Source of the DNA: Atrichornis clamosus
Lineage: Eukaryota; Chordata; Aves; Passeriformes; Menuridae
Length of the DNA: 64,000 nucleotides
Assembly (NCBI GenBank): GCA_013400975.1
Contig: WBMZ01012767.1
Location: 1-64,000 of the forward strand
Reading direction: 5' to 3'
The first letter of the stretch is position 1. The number at the start of each line of letters is the position of its first letter. Of this stretch, positions 37,401 to 49,980 are shown in pieces. The notes under the pieces were generated by a model. It ran no database searches. It saw only the letters and a list, made by a program, of their open reading frames with translations, and had not been told where the DNA came from. The position numbers and the translations under genes were made by a program.

Positions 37401-39379
37401 AAAGGAGGTTAGTCTAAAAACAAATAAACCCAATAAATGAGATTTTTAGCTAAATAAAGGAGAAGCCAGCTTCTAAAACGTTGATGTCTTGCCAGAAGAT
37501 TTGCTTTTAGCATTGGCAGTCTTGCAGACTGAGGGTCTAAACTTCACTTGGTGTGATGTGACATGGCTCTACTGTAAACAGCTTTGCTGGGCAGTTTTCT
37601 GCACAAGGGATGTGGCCCCTTCTGCTATAACCAGCTCATCTAGTGAAATAAAATCTCAGTGCGTTGTGCCAGTTCAGTAGCCCACATGTTGTGGGGTGAT
37701 TCACAGTCAATCTGCCACCAGTGCCTGACACTGGGCTTCTCTCAGAGACTTAAGGTACTGAAAATGTTTGTGTCTCTTTTCTTTTAAAGCTGCCTGTCAC
37801 TTTTCTTTTTAAAAACTTACTTACTGGTTTAAGTGTTTCGCTTGTTAGTAACAAAGGGGCTTTGTGTTTTATGTTTTGTTCAGTTTTAAAAATTGTTCTC
37901 ACACTCCAGTAAATGTAAAAGGCCTTTGAGTCTCTGGTTCTCCCACTGACTTCAGTACTGCTCACCCATATCTGCCAAAATAAACTCCCCATATCTTTAG
38001 CTCTAGCACTTGCTGCAGGTGATACTTGCTAAATTGAAAGTGGAGGCAGATTCTTTCATCAGGTTGAAAATGGAAGCAATTCTTATCCCAAAAAACTTAG
38101 GGATGTTTGTAGTTAGTATAGTTTGTAACTCCGATAGTGAGGGAGTTTTATTGAAGACAGTGTACGAGTGAGAGCTGAGACAGCATCACTGTGCTCTGCC
38201 ATTCTGCAGTGCTTCCAGTGTCACAGAGCTGTGCTCAGCATGTTGCAGGCTAATAAAACAGGGTCTCTTCTCTGAAAAAGTTGCCCTCTCACCCAAATGT
38301 AAATTGGCTATGAGAGAGGGCTTGCAATTAACCCACTGATGTTGGGGTCATTTTATCAAGTCTTGAAGATTTGTGCTCCACAAAGCAAGGACTGCAGCAG
38401 GCTTTCTCTCCTGCAGTGTAGTAGTGGTTATGATAATTGTCATCTACAGCCATGGTTGGATATGGCCAGGGGCAATTTCTCTGCTCCTGGAATCTTACTT
38501 TAGCTTAACTATGCCTTCAAAGCATCGACCAGCCTGTTTCTAATATTTATGATATGTAAGCTGCTACTGACCTGACCTCTGCCCTTGGCAGGGAAGTGGC
38601 ATGTAGGTTCTGCTGTGATCAGGTTCTCCACTTTGGACAAGGGAAGATAAAGGCTTTGTTTAAAAATAAATACATCACTCTCAGGTTTGTCACTGGTACT
38701 GTACATTTTCCTTTCTGCCAGTCTGTGTTTACAGGCATAAGAAAGCAAAAATAAGTGTATGAGTAAGAGAGAAGGTCAGAATATCAAGTGTCAGAAGTAG
38801 CCCATGAAATTTTATTGGTAGTGCATTTAATCAGTGCTAAGCGTTTTTTACAAGGTACATACAAACAGTGGAATTGTAAAAATTTATGGAATGCTGTGTA
38901 CAGTGTAGCCATTTATGAAGAAAGGAAAATTTATATCCAGTTGAAATAAACGAAAGGGGAACGTTTTATGGAGACTCCTCAACAGCAGGATACATCAGGT
39001 GAGATCTGGATAAGATGAGGATGGGATATTTGCAGTGGCTTCTTTGAGTTGTTTTCCTGCTTTTTCAGTAGCTAAGAGTTTGCATCTTTCTGTGGCTCTC
39101 AAATAGGCAGGATGCTGGATGCAGTGACAGAGTGGTGTTTGTGTTTTTCTGTACAGTGGAAAGGAAACACAAGTGAACAGCTGCTACTGGTATCTGTGGT
39201 ACAAGGCTCTCGCTCCTGGGCTCGTTCCAGTACAACACTTTCTTGAGCAGCCCTTAATATCCAGCTGGGAAGGGTTAACTGAAGCCAATCACTCTGACAT
39301 CAGCATTTTTTTGTTTCCTTTTTGGTCCAGTGTTTTGTTGATGATAAAGCACAGACTTAGTCAATTGAGAGATTCCAGA

Positions 39380-39600
39380 GCTGCAGAATCAGAGATAATT
39401 TAATTAACGGAATTGCTTGTGATTGCCCACTGGGACAGCGGGTAGGAATTGCTCGATTTAATTTGGAGAAACAAAGATCACATGCATGCTAATGTTTAAC
39501 AAATAACCAGTGTTTGGGTTAAAATTTTTTAGCAAAGAGGGGGGCAGCTGTTTCCCAGGGGAGATTTCCCAGGAGGCAATTGCTGCCTAATGGCTCGAAG
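39380..39600. promoter_or_regulatory. Candidate SOX-POU enhancer
   Basis: ACAAAG at 39471-39476 is followed after 9 bp by ATGCTAAT at 39486-39493. GATTTAATTTGG, CAATTGCTGCC and CTAATGGC words lie around them. This resembles SOX/POU-driven neural enhancers; the spacing is not that of the canonical adjacent composite site. Confidence 0.4.
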
Positions 39601-40129
39601 CTACAGATAGTTCCTTTTTTCCTCTTCCATGATATTTTTGTGCACTTCTTCTGGTCTTTTACCTGAACAAAGCAAGGATTTTCTCAGAGAAATAAAGTGT
39701 TCTTATTTTCAGTGCTTAGAGGGAAATGCTGTGAATAGTAGAAAAATGTGTTTTGGGCACAAAGACTGAAAATTATCACAAGCTGTCTGCCCAGTCTTCA
39801 CAGACTTGCTCCTTGGTACCCAACATCATCAGCTATGACTGCCAAGGTGTGGAAGACTTAACCATGAAATCCAAGAAGTTCAGAACCCAGCTTCTTCCAT
39901 GAGGAGCCCTCCTTCCTGTTTTTGCTCTTGTATAAACGTTCTCACTCAGGCTCCCCTGTTTGTGGTGGTGTCACAGTGAGTCTCTGCTCTAGCATGGATG
40001 TGCCCTCTTGGTACGTCCTCAGCCAGGGAGGACAGCTCAGGTATCAGTGAGGCCTCTCGCACCTGCAGGAGAAGCGTCAGCGCTGGGTCTCAAGGGATTG
40101 CTCTTGGCAGCAGTCGTGCTCAGCAGGTC

Positions 40130-40260
40130 TCTCTGGAGGCTGATAAATGACGTTATCCAAACACGTCAAATCAGAGCACTGAGCCGCAAAATTGTTAAGA
40201 GTCCTCCTGCATCCAGCACGAGGTCAAGGCAAAGCGGAGAGCACATTCCTTCTCCGTAAT
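40130..40260. promoter_or_regulatory. Short candidate element with CRE-like words
   Basis: GATAAATGACGTTATCC and CACGTCAAATCA occur within 40 bp, with further CpGs to 40255. These are imperfect CRE/AP-1-type words. Modest support. Confidence 0.3.
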
Positions 40261-40979
40261 TCCCTCTGCCTCACTTGGCCAGGGTAACTTGTACACAGCC
40301 TTCCCCTGTCCATGGAGCTTGGCTTTCTGACCCTAGCTCCACCCTGGCGTTACCCTGTAAAAATTCTGCCCAAGGCTGCTCCCAGCTGTGTCTGGGCAAG
40401 CACACATGAGGTGCACACACAAGAGGGGATCCTGAGGGAGCTCCCAAGATTGCTGTTGCAGGAAGAGTTGCTCCTAAGTGATGCTTATCTTTAGGATACA
40501 AGCAGCAGGTTGACGGTAAAATGTCACTGACTGGAATGGCATGTGTCCCAAGTGTTCTGGCCACCACGGGAGCCAGACACATGGGAAGTGACTCTCGTCT
40601 TTATTCCATCCCTCGAGATAGTTTCAGTTTCCTGTATTTACTAATGTTCTCCCTATTTCCCTTGACCTCATTTCCTCTGGTTTTTCGGAAGCAACCATGC
40701 AATTATCGCTCACTTTGGGTTGACCCTCGGCCGCCACATCCCTTGTTGCTGCTACTCCGAAAGGTTTTCCTGAAATCTCAAGTGCAAAATACTCACTTGT
40801 GGCCAAAACTCTTACCTCTCTTTTGAAGTAGGAGCTGCATCTTCAACACTGTGCTGTGTGTCAGGATTTGTCCTGTGAGCTTGCTTGGCAGGGAAAACAT
40901 GGAGTTTAAACTCTGTCACATCTGAGCTTTGATCAGTGCTGGGAGATACTGCAGTGGCTAAAGCTCCCTCTCTTACCAA

Positions 40980-41280
40980 TGCACCCCAGTCTTGTTAATA
41001 AATGTATATTTAACAATGTCTGGAGCATATGAAGTGATAATAACTAAATCAATACCTCCCACATTGATTGTCGCACGCAGCGGTGCGGTAATTTTCCAGC
41101 TAACTAGCACCCTGATCTACAGCCCTCCTATTGATTGGCCATTGTATCAGGCAGCCTCTGAGCATTATTGCTTATACCTCTATTCAGCCTCCTTTTCTGA
41201 TTCATTCGTTTATTACTGGACAGCTGGGATTATCTCAGAGACTTTCTGAAATTGGCCAATGGGGGTCAGCTATTTAGATT
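40980..41280. promoter_or_regulatory. Candidate enhancer with paired ATTGGCC (NF-Y) sites
   Basis: GATTGGCCATTG at 41133-41144 and the 10-bp palindrome ATTGGCCAAT at 41251-41260 are inverted CCAAT boxes 117 bp apart. ATTGATTGTCGCACG near 41065, a small CpG hairpin (41072-41076 with 41083-41087), TTTAACAATG, GGTAATTTTCC and GATTCATTCGTTTATTAC lie between or beside them. It strongly resembles a conserved developmental enhancer, but no alignment was possible. Confidence 0.42.
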
Positions 41281-43496
41281 TCTATAAACAAACCATTTTC
41301 TATCTCCTCTACTTGTTGCAGTGGCAAATTTTTCCTTTTCAAGCTTTGACTGTTACTGGACTGGGGATGAAGAGGTGTTCGCTTGTATCTGCTCAAGGAA
41401 TCAACTTTTCCCTTTCCTTGCTGAATTGCCCCCCGATCTGAGGAGGCTGGATAGCTCCATAGATGGTGAAAGGAGAATTTAGCAAGGGTTGAGGTTCTGC
41501 TTGCCACCTGCTTTGATCAGGAGTCACGGTTGCTGTCTTTACACCTCCAGTGCCCTTGTGCATGCAGGAAGGGAATGGATTCCAGGAAGTCAAATTCAAC
41601 TGCAGCATTCACCCAACATCAGTTCGATGATGGGTCAGACTGGAAGAGAAACAATTTTCTCAGCCAACAATAATCTTCAAGCTATAAATAAATAAATCTG
41701 TTTCTTCCTTGGACAAAACTAATACCTTTCTGGACTCTTTGAAAATGGTAGCAACTCTTCCTTGAGGGTGAGAACTCCAGCTGGAATATGGTAATAATTT
41801 ATATCAACGAGCAGGAGCAAGTGGGTGTTTCACAGCAAGGAAGACTGTCTCCTACTGAAGCTCTTTCATCTTGCTCCAAAGAATATTTATCGATTCCTAG
41901 GCTTGAATCCACAATGTCCATGTCCCCAGACAGTCCTCACCCACTAAGCTATCATGGGACATGTGTATTTCTTCACCTTTTTTTCAGTTTTAAAATTGTT
42001 ACCATTTCCTAGCAAGTGTCACTTGCAATGAATCTCCTTCTGATGAAGATCTCAGTTAAGCCCATGCAGAGCATGTCTCATCTGTACAAAGGCAGGAGTG
42101 AAGTTGAAGGAGCTTTATAATGCTCGTACTTAACCATATGCATTCCAGCAGCTCCACTTTCTTCTGAAGTGTCATAATTAGAAAATCACCCAAGATCTCT
42201 TTGACTAGTTCTGTTACCAAAGCCTTGGGAAAAGGCAGCAGAAGCAGCTCGTGGGAGATAGCCCAGCTCCCTCCCTGCGTGCTGGCAACAAGTGACTAAT
42301 GAATAAAGGAGCAAGTGCATGCCTGCAGCGAGAGTGCTGAGATTGCAGCTCACTTTACTGGTTGTAGTAATTCCACTAGACCTGTGGTTTAGCCACCTGT
42401 TGATGAATCATCCTCTAAAAAAGGTAGAAGACACAGATGCCACTGTGGGTTATGTTGTGATTGATGATGCAACTTCTGGTGTCAAGATACTCTTCAGGTT
42501 CTTCTGAGCTTGGAGTCTGCTTGGACAGACCTGAAATTCACTGACATGCCTGAAAATTGTTGGTTTGGTTTGTTTTTATTCACAAGAATGAGAGCCTTTA
42601 TGTCAATGCTCTAAACCTTTTCTGGAGAATGCTTGAGGGGCCCCTCCCTATACCTGCACTGTGCAGAAATCAGATTTTGCAGCATGCTGGAGTGACACAT
42701 CCTTGTCTATAATGCTCCCTGCATCTCATTTGCTAAGCATTGCTGTCTGCCCTTGCTTTCAGGTTGGCAAGTTGCTCTTTTCACCAGCCTTGCAGAACCA
42801 TGAAAATACACTTGCCTGCCCTCAGCACAGCGACTCTGTGACAAAAGAGATAATGCTGCCCATCAAAAATGACCCTAGGAAATGGGAAAGCTGAGGCTGT
42901 AAAGCTGCCTTTATAGCCACTCTGTTGGCACGGTGTCCAGGGCTTTTGGTTTCTCCTTTTTGTCAGTATTAGAATAAAAAAGCTGCAGCTTTCATTAATA
43001 TAAACCATTGTGTTGATCCTGTGTAATAAGCTGATTTTGCATTTCATGAGGTTGATGGTCAGCATAGGCCTCCATTCTCTTAAGGGGAAGAGTAGCTCCT
43101 ATTGTCCACAAAAAGTTATCTCAGCAGCTTTAAAGCAACATACAGAACTTGGTCTCAAGCATGGGGTCCTAAGTAATCTCTTAAGGGAAACAAGAAAAAA
43201 GGCAGAAAACAAACAAAAAACCCCAACAAAAATACCTATTCTTTAAATGCCTGTATTTTGCTCTGTATGAAACTGGCAACCCCAGCACCAGTTGTGTTCT
43301 TTTGTGATGTGTTTAGAAGGACACTTTGAAGAATTCACACTGAGCTTTTCAGAAATTCTTCTTTACCTTTAGTTGGAGGTATTACTTTGAATATGATGCC
43401 GTTTCCTGCACAGTACCTGTTGTGGGATCCTTTTTCCCCCAAACTCTTAACAATCTCGTGTACTCAGTGATGCTCACTCTCCATCATCTTTTGCAG

Positions 43497-43605
43497 AATT
43501 ACAGAAGACTCTGCAGTGACAACATTTGAAGCGTTAAAGGCTCGTGTCCGTGAGTTAGAAAGGCAGCTTTCCCGTGGGGACCGCTATAAATGTCTCATTT
43601 GCATG
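43497..43605 (+). CDS. RNF220: RNF220 exon 9 (helix and first RING Cys pair)
   Basis: This 109-nt exon encodes residues 221-257. The segment FEALKARVRELERQL (231-245) is a short amphipathic helix/coiled coil just before the RING. The RING opens with KCLICM, supplying C253 and C256. The acceptor is ttttgcag and the donor gtgagt, in phase 0. Confidence 0.98.
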
Positions 43606-44736
43606 GTGAGTAGCACTCCACTTGTGGTAATGAATCAGAAATGTCTTGGTATCTTTGTCGAGGAGGGGAGAAGCTTTTCTCCTTTTTTTAGGCAGAGTGG
43701 GGCACTCATCACCAATTAGCCTTCCAAATGAAGGTCTTAACAACTGAAATTTCTGTATGAATTACATTGTTCCACTGGTATTTGTAGCTGTCCATCTTTA
43801 TGAGGGGCAAGAAAAACCCAACTTCAGAAGACATTCAACCTTCCTATAGAAAACTCCCAGATACCAGCATCCTCTTCCTGCACCTGCAGTTTTACACACA
43901 TAGGAGAGAGCAAAATCTGTGATCAGAGACACACCTTCTACGATTTGGGAACAGGAATGCTTCCTGAACATTTAGAAGTTGCTGATGTCCTGCTTGCTCT
44001 GTGGTGGTGCTGTGGCCTTCCTCAGGAAGGGCAGCAGCTCCCTCTGATGGTCCAAGCCTGCAGGGCTCTGCCTCTCCTGTTGGGTTTGTGTTCTGCTGAG
44101 AGCAGAACATTCTGCTTGGTGGAGAGCTCCCTCTGCAACTTCAGCTGGGTGCACGGGCTTCTCTCTCCCAGCCCGCTCACACCTTGAAGGTGTGGGAGTG
44201 CAGTCCTTACCACTCATCCCACAGGAGGGACGACAGCTTGCTGCTGATTTCTAGAGGTTTGTTAGCAATGATAGAAGATATTTGGGAAGGCATGGCAGGT
44301 GAAACAGCAGCAGCATTCTTGGGATGTGGTTAAGCTGTTTCTGCAGTTATGAGTTGTGATAAGAGTTGGTCTTACCCTGTTACTGGTTTTCATATGATCT
44401 GGTGACCTTTCTGATGAGAATAATGGCAGGTGGCCAGAGCAACTTCAGATGTTTTTGCAATAACTGTGCTGAGCCAGGTCACCACTTGAGTGAATTATGG
44501 GCTTTCAAACAGGAGTTCTGGGAAGCCAAGAAAAGGGACTACAGGAGATTCTCTGCCACTTCTATACAAACATTACAAAAATATAACTTACAGATTACAC
44601 AAGTTGGCTATTTTAACCAACTGTTTTAACAAAATACAAGGCAGTGTTACCCACAGAGAAAAGTGTTGTGATGGGGTTGGGAGTGAAGAATCGGTAGATC
44701 CCTGCTACAGATAATCTGTTTGCTTCTTTTCCTCAG
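43606..44736 (+). other. RNF220: RNF220 intron 9
   Basis: This 1131-nt intron has donor GTGAGT and acceptor TTTTCCTCAG. It interrupts the RING between the first and second zinc-ligand pairs. No other feature is seen. Confidence 0.93.
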
Positions 44737-44811
44737 GACTCCTACACAATGCCCCTGACTTCCATTCAGTGCTGGCATGTGCACTGTGAAGAATGCTGGC
44801 TGCGGACTCTG
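44737..44811 (+). CDS. RNF220: RNF220 exon 10 (central RING ligands)
   Basis: This 75-nt exon encodes residues 258-282: DSYTMPLTSIQCWHVHCEEC then WLRTL. It provides C269, H271, C274 and C277, i.e. four of the eight zinc ligands, and the Trp/Leu surface used by RING E3s to meet the E2. Both ends are phase 0, so skipping would keep the frame but destroy the RING. The donor is gtgagg. Confidence 0.98.
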
Positions 44812-46139
44812 GTGAGGCTCTCAACTACTTTCTTGTTGACTTAAAGCCTTTTTCCTCTCTTCTCAGATACTTTATATTGGGTTGCCACAGGGAAAGGTGC
44901 TTTTTGCTTTATTTTAAACAATCTGAGTGCTGTGCTTGCAGATTTCCCAAGCCTGGCTATTTAACACCCCACTCTAGCTTTGACATGAGAGAGATTTGTT
45001 TGAGTTGTTGTGACCCAAGTTTTGTCCTGCCGCTTGCTTTTTCCTCCGCTGCTGTAGGTACAGCCATTGCTCATGGAAGAGCTTTGTGTCAGGGACTGCC
45101 TTGCCTCTCAGTAATTTCCTATGGGACATCCATGCAGAGAGGCAGAGCTGTGAGAACGGAGGCCAAATCCACTGAGATTTCGTGGGATAGGTATCTTGTG
45201 AGAAACACAGTATTCCCCTGAAGCAAAGGGAATCATCTTCAGGAGGGAGAATATGGAAGAGAGCACTGGAATAGCACTGTATGGTTTTCAAGCATATGCC
45301 CTTCTATTTAGAAGATTGGGGGACTACCTTGAACATTGAATAGGTGACCCAGTGGAGTAGTAATTTATACATTTATTAAAGGACATCAGGTTAAAATTTA
45401 AGGTGTTATTAAATAAAGTGTTTTCCTGTGTTAAAATTGTGGGCTTTATAATCAGCCTTTAACGTCCCCTCTGCAGCTGATTTTCAAGCTTTCATTTTGT
45501 TCAGGTTGGGGAGTGGAAAATAATCAATTGTGCTTTCTAGTTCTCCTGTTAGCAAGATGATACAGTGTTGGGTCTCAAAAAATGTAAGGGAATGCCACTC
45601 CTAAAAACTTGTTCCTGGAAGGCATTACTCTACTTTATAAAACACGTTGTGTGCTTGGAATTACGATTAAGCTGATCATGCTCCTTTAAATCCTGCCTTT
45701 TAAAAGTCTTATCCAAGAAAAGTTACCAGGATGGTGAAGTGCCTGTGGGCTTGAGTACTAATAGCAACTCAATAACTTGGCTATCCCTTGGGCTGTATTT
45801 TATAGCTCTTCAGCTACACCCCGTCACTGTTTACATTATACAAGCTTTTGTAAACATTTTAGCAGCGTGTTATAAAAGACACATATGTGGGTACATAGCT
45901 GTGAGATGTCTGGATGAATGTGTGCTCTGCCACCTTGGCTAAGTGAGGAGTAATCTTGTCTTTCAGCAGTGCTACAAGCACAGGATAAAACACTAATTTC
46001 CTCTTCATTTTCTTTACTCCAAAGTCTTTGTCATCTAAGTCTGTGGCACTGATTTCAAGCTGTTCTTAGGCTCAGCAGCAACTTAGTTCAGCTTCAGTCA
46101 GGTCCCTTTTTGTCACGTTCAGCAGTCACAGCTGCTCAT

Positions 46140-46960
46140 GAGAACGGGGAAACTCACTCCAGGTGCTCAGGGATTAGCATTTCCCTTGCAGAGGGGAAGC
46201 CATCTCCCCCTGGAATTCCGTGAGAAAGGTGGGGATGAAGCGGGCTGTGTGTGATCCGCACACGGCTCTTCTGCTGACCAGGCAGGCGTGATGGGAACAG
46301 TCCAGCAAGACATCATGTTAGGACTTGGCACTTGCATAGGGGAAGCAATTAATAAGTGACTACTCATGTGTTCCCCAGTCCTAGCCTCTCCCTGCAGCCC
46401 CCAATTTATTAAACCAGGCCTTTTCACAAGGCATGCTTGCACTCCCTCTCCCATCTCAAAAAAATCTCCCAGCCTGTGTTCGCATGTTTCTAATGTAACC
46501 ATTAAAATGTAGCCTGAAGACAGCAATAAAAACCCTGGAACGCCTTGGTGCTTTTGTGTCTTGATCAAAGTCAATGTGTGTAATCTCGTTAAGACTGCCC
46601 TCCTTCCCCCCTCCTTTTTTATGAATTTAATGGCATACAGCAGCTGGGCTCAGTGTTTAATGCTTACCAACCTGCATTGTTCTAATTAAGGTATCTCCTT
46701 TTATTTCGGGCACAAAAGAGACTCTTGTTTTTTTTAACAAGCGAGGAGCTGTGGGATAGTGTGTGTAGTAATCGCTGCTGTTACCTTTCCCTGGGTATAA
46801 AGCTGGCTCCCCAGTGGGGTTGGGAGGAGGGAGCCTGCACGAGCAGCACACATGGAAAGACTTGGCTGGGGGAGAGGGGCAGCGTTTTTCTTCTGTTGTG
46901 TAATAAACAATTTGTTGGAGTTAATAGGACTTGGAGAGGGTGGATTGTGTCAGGCTTCCG
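46140..46960. promoter_or_regulatory. Candidate conserved regulatory block
   Basis: Dense regulatory words run through the block: GGATTAGCATTTCC near 46170, GCAATTAATAAGTGAC near 46346, CAATTTATTAAACC near 46404, a palindromic TCF/LEF-type TTGATCAAAG at 46561-46570, ATGAATTTAATGGC near 46621, and TTCTAATTAAGG near 46680. Isolated CpGs persist. It is probably two elements split near 46600. Confidence 0.4.
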
Positions 46961-49639
46961 GCCCCTTTTGAACAATCTGGAGATGTGCCATCCGTGCTGG
47001 TGAAAAGTCCCCTTTCTCCTGTGTGCCTGTGGTTCATGTGCCCAGCCAAGATCTAATATTAAATTAGAGTGTGAGTGTGTCTGAGAGAGCGAGGATCATG
47101 TACTGAACAAGGCCTGGAACTGAAGGCTCTGACTGCCTGGGACCACTTCTAAACCTCTGCAGGGTCTTGAAGACAGGGTGAAATTTATTGCTCGCCTCTG
47201 TCCATGGGCTTACAGTTTAAACATTTTCTAGGATACAATACTACAATGATCTGAGCATCTGACCTTGGTGGTGTTTAGGGCACTGATGAGGATTGGATCT
47301 TAAAATACTTAGACTTCATGAAAATAAAATTTTTAGACTTTTGGCTCTTGATGTTCAATTCCAAATTATAACGTTCTGTTGGTAAGGGCAAGGGGGGAGA
47401 CTTTTAACCACCAACTTCACAAATGATTACTGGGCTCTCAGATACCATTTTACTGGAGCTCAGCACGTCAACTGGCTCTGAGTTCTGGGGTTGAAACACT
47501 GACGAGAGCAGTCTCCATCTCTGTCTGCTTTTGGTGTGTCAGATTAATGTGAAGCAAAGGCTGGGGTTGTGGAAAGAGACCCTGGAGATACGTTAAGAGA
47601 ACCAAGATCATGGTGCTCATTGAGTTATCCAGCACCTCAGTGCCAGTAGAAACTGCTTGGTTAGACTGTCCTCCTCGGGGTGGTCACGGAGCAAGGAAGG
47701 AACCATCCTTTCACCCAGTGTCAGGACATGATGAGTTGAGTGATTTTCTCTCCTTGGCTTGCTCTGAGCAGAACCGATCTGCCGAGGGCTGGGGTCCGGG
47801 GGCCACGGGCTAAAGGTGTGCTGTGCACTACGGGCTGTGGGCAGCTTTGGTTGTAGGCACAACAGGAATGGAGACAGGGGGATACGAGAACGTGTTCCTT
47901 GATACCATGTGGTCATGCCTGGGTTCTCAGGAAATCATATTAACTGTTTTCTCAGCTGGGCTTCTCTGATGGTCTTGTATTGCTGTGTCAAACCACAGCC
48001 ATGAGCTTGCTACCCCCTACTTGCTGGTTGTCTGGGGCAGTGAACACTGACATTTTTCCTTCACCCACCCTGTGTTCTGAGAGCTAGTTGATATCTTAAA
48101 ATTATGCAGAAACTGGGACACAAGCCTGGAGTGACTTACCTGTGATCCCTTTAGGAAACCTCTGAAAACATGTGCAGGTTCTTAAAATATAGGAGAGGAA
48201 ATGGTGTTGCAGGAGCAAGGCTTAGCCTGGGCAGCAGGAAGTGGGGTTCCTTTCTCTGAACATTGATGGTCCTCATGGCAGGTTGTTGGACTGCAGCCTG
48301 AGTCACTGCAGGTAGGGGGTGAATCTCCCTCTGTAAGAATCTGCCCCTTCTCCATCCTTCCCCATTAACTGAGAGGGACCCAACAGCTTCTAGTGGGTGA
48401 TTTGTATTTTCCTTCTCCTCCTGGGGAGGGTGCTCTAACAGTAGGGATTGGCCATCTGCTGTCGTGATTTGTGGGGGAAGTTTGGATCCTCCATCCTTGG
48501 AGGTTTGTGAGAGCAGATTTGATGTGTGTCTGTCAGCAGTAATTCAGGTTGAGGTGATCTTGCTGGGGGAATGGGTCAGTGAGTTTTTGACGTCCCTCTG
48601 AGCTGTAGTTCTGTGATTTCCCAAATCCTGGTATCCTTCTTCACAAAGTAAACAGAGGTAGAAGCTAAGCTGGCTGGTTTTTGCCAGTGATGGAGCTGTT
48701 GGTGGTTGCAGGGCTGAAAGAGGACAGGTTTATTTGAGCAAATGCAATTTACTGAGTTTCCCCCATCACCTGTACAAGTCAGATCCAGCATTTCCCATGT
48801 GTATTTGCTGACTCCAGGCTTGTGCTTGCGTGTCTTGGGCTTATTTGAAAATGACAACTACAAGAGCAGGAAAAAATCTCTTCTAAAAAGCCTTCTTCAT
48901 CTCAGAATGCTTCCAGGGGATCCATCGATATATGTGTGTGCTCTGCAGTTGACACATTTATGTCTCTGGTAATTACTACGTTCTTAGCCTTGCCACTTTT
49001 CCTAGTCTCTAATACCTATATCCCATGCAAGCTGGAGTAGTTTTGTATGGAACGACACAGGTACAGAGCAGTCCTTCCAGGTGATTCCTCAGTGCTTCCA
49101 GCAACGTAGGGACCTCCTGAGTGAGCAGCTGCATGGAGGGTGCTGCACTTGAGCCTTCCCGGTGTTCTTATCTGATGTGAGGTTCTCTGGTTATTTACTA
49201 ACGTATTTCAATTCTGGCCTCCAGCAGTCTGTGGGGGTGAGCTCCACCCTTTGAGGAGGCTCTGTGAAAAATGTTATTCTCCTGGTGGTTTAACCCCATT
49301 ACCTGACAGCTGGAGGGTACCCCACAAGGGCAGTGGGGAACAGCTACTTCTTTGGGAATTAGCACTTGCAGAGAAGAAGCTGCCACTTCCTGTGGAGGTA
49401 TGAGTGGAAGAGCGGGCTGTCACCTTGGTTGAGAATTGGGTCTTGGCATTTGATTTCTCTCCTGGCAAGAAGCTGGCTCTGGGTTTGGGTCCCTCCTGTC
49501 ATCTCTCTGCTTTGATTTTACTTTCTTTTCTTGCTCTGTGCATGTGTCTTCTTTTTTCTCTGTGCCTGGTAACATAGTCTGATTGGAAATTGCCCATTTT
49601 TAGACCCACAGGACAGCAGGAAGTGCCTAAATCCTTCCT

Positions 49640-49980
49640 TTTGAGTTTCCTTGCTTTAGCCAATTTATAGCAGACGTCACACCATTTTTTTTTTAAGAGG
49701 CAACTTTAAGACAAACTACTCCAATCCTTCCTGGCACCATGTAAGCCCTAACGACTTTTCAACATCTCAGCTCTCGTTAATGCATTTTTCAAACTACTAC
49801 CCCAAGTGATTAGCCTGTATTGTGGATCAATCACTTGCCAAATTTTAATTAAGAAAGGAGGAGAAAAAATAAACTCCATCCTGGTTCCAGCCCCATTTCT
49901 TTGCTTTGTAACAGCCCTGGAGCAAACTTCTTGCAGCAGAGTTTTATAAACCCCTCAAAACTGGGGTTTATAATGGAAAA
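49640..49980. promoter_or_regulatory. Candidate conserved noncoding element
   Basis: AGCCAATTTATAG, CAGACGTCACACC, TCTCGTTAATGCATTTTTC, TGATTAGCC, TATTGTGGATCAATCAC and TTTTAATTAAG follow each other within about 210 bp (49655-49860). NF-Y, CRE-like, homeodomain and PBX-type words in this density are unlikely for plain intron sequence. Not tested by alignment. Confidence 0.4.

Larger units (their letters stand above)
28745..43496 (+). other. RNF220: RNF220 intron 8 (14.8 kb)
   Basis: Donor GTGAGT; acceptor TCTTTTGCAG. This intron is the richest in enhancer-like blocks (30430-31330, 31930-32380, 36240-37400, 39380-39600, 40130-40260, 40980-41280) and holds the hairpin at 31492-31597. The intervals 32.9-36.2, 37.4-39.3 and 41.4-43.4 kb show only chance ORFs and short T runs (32460-32494 and near 34555). 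Confidence 0.92.
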
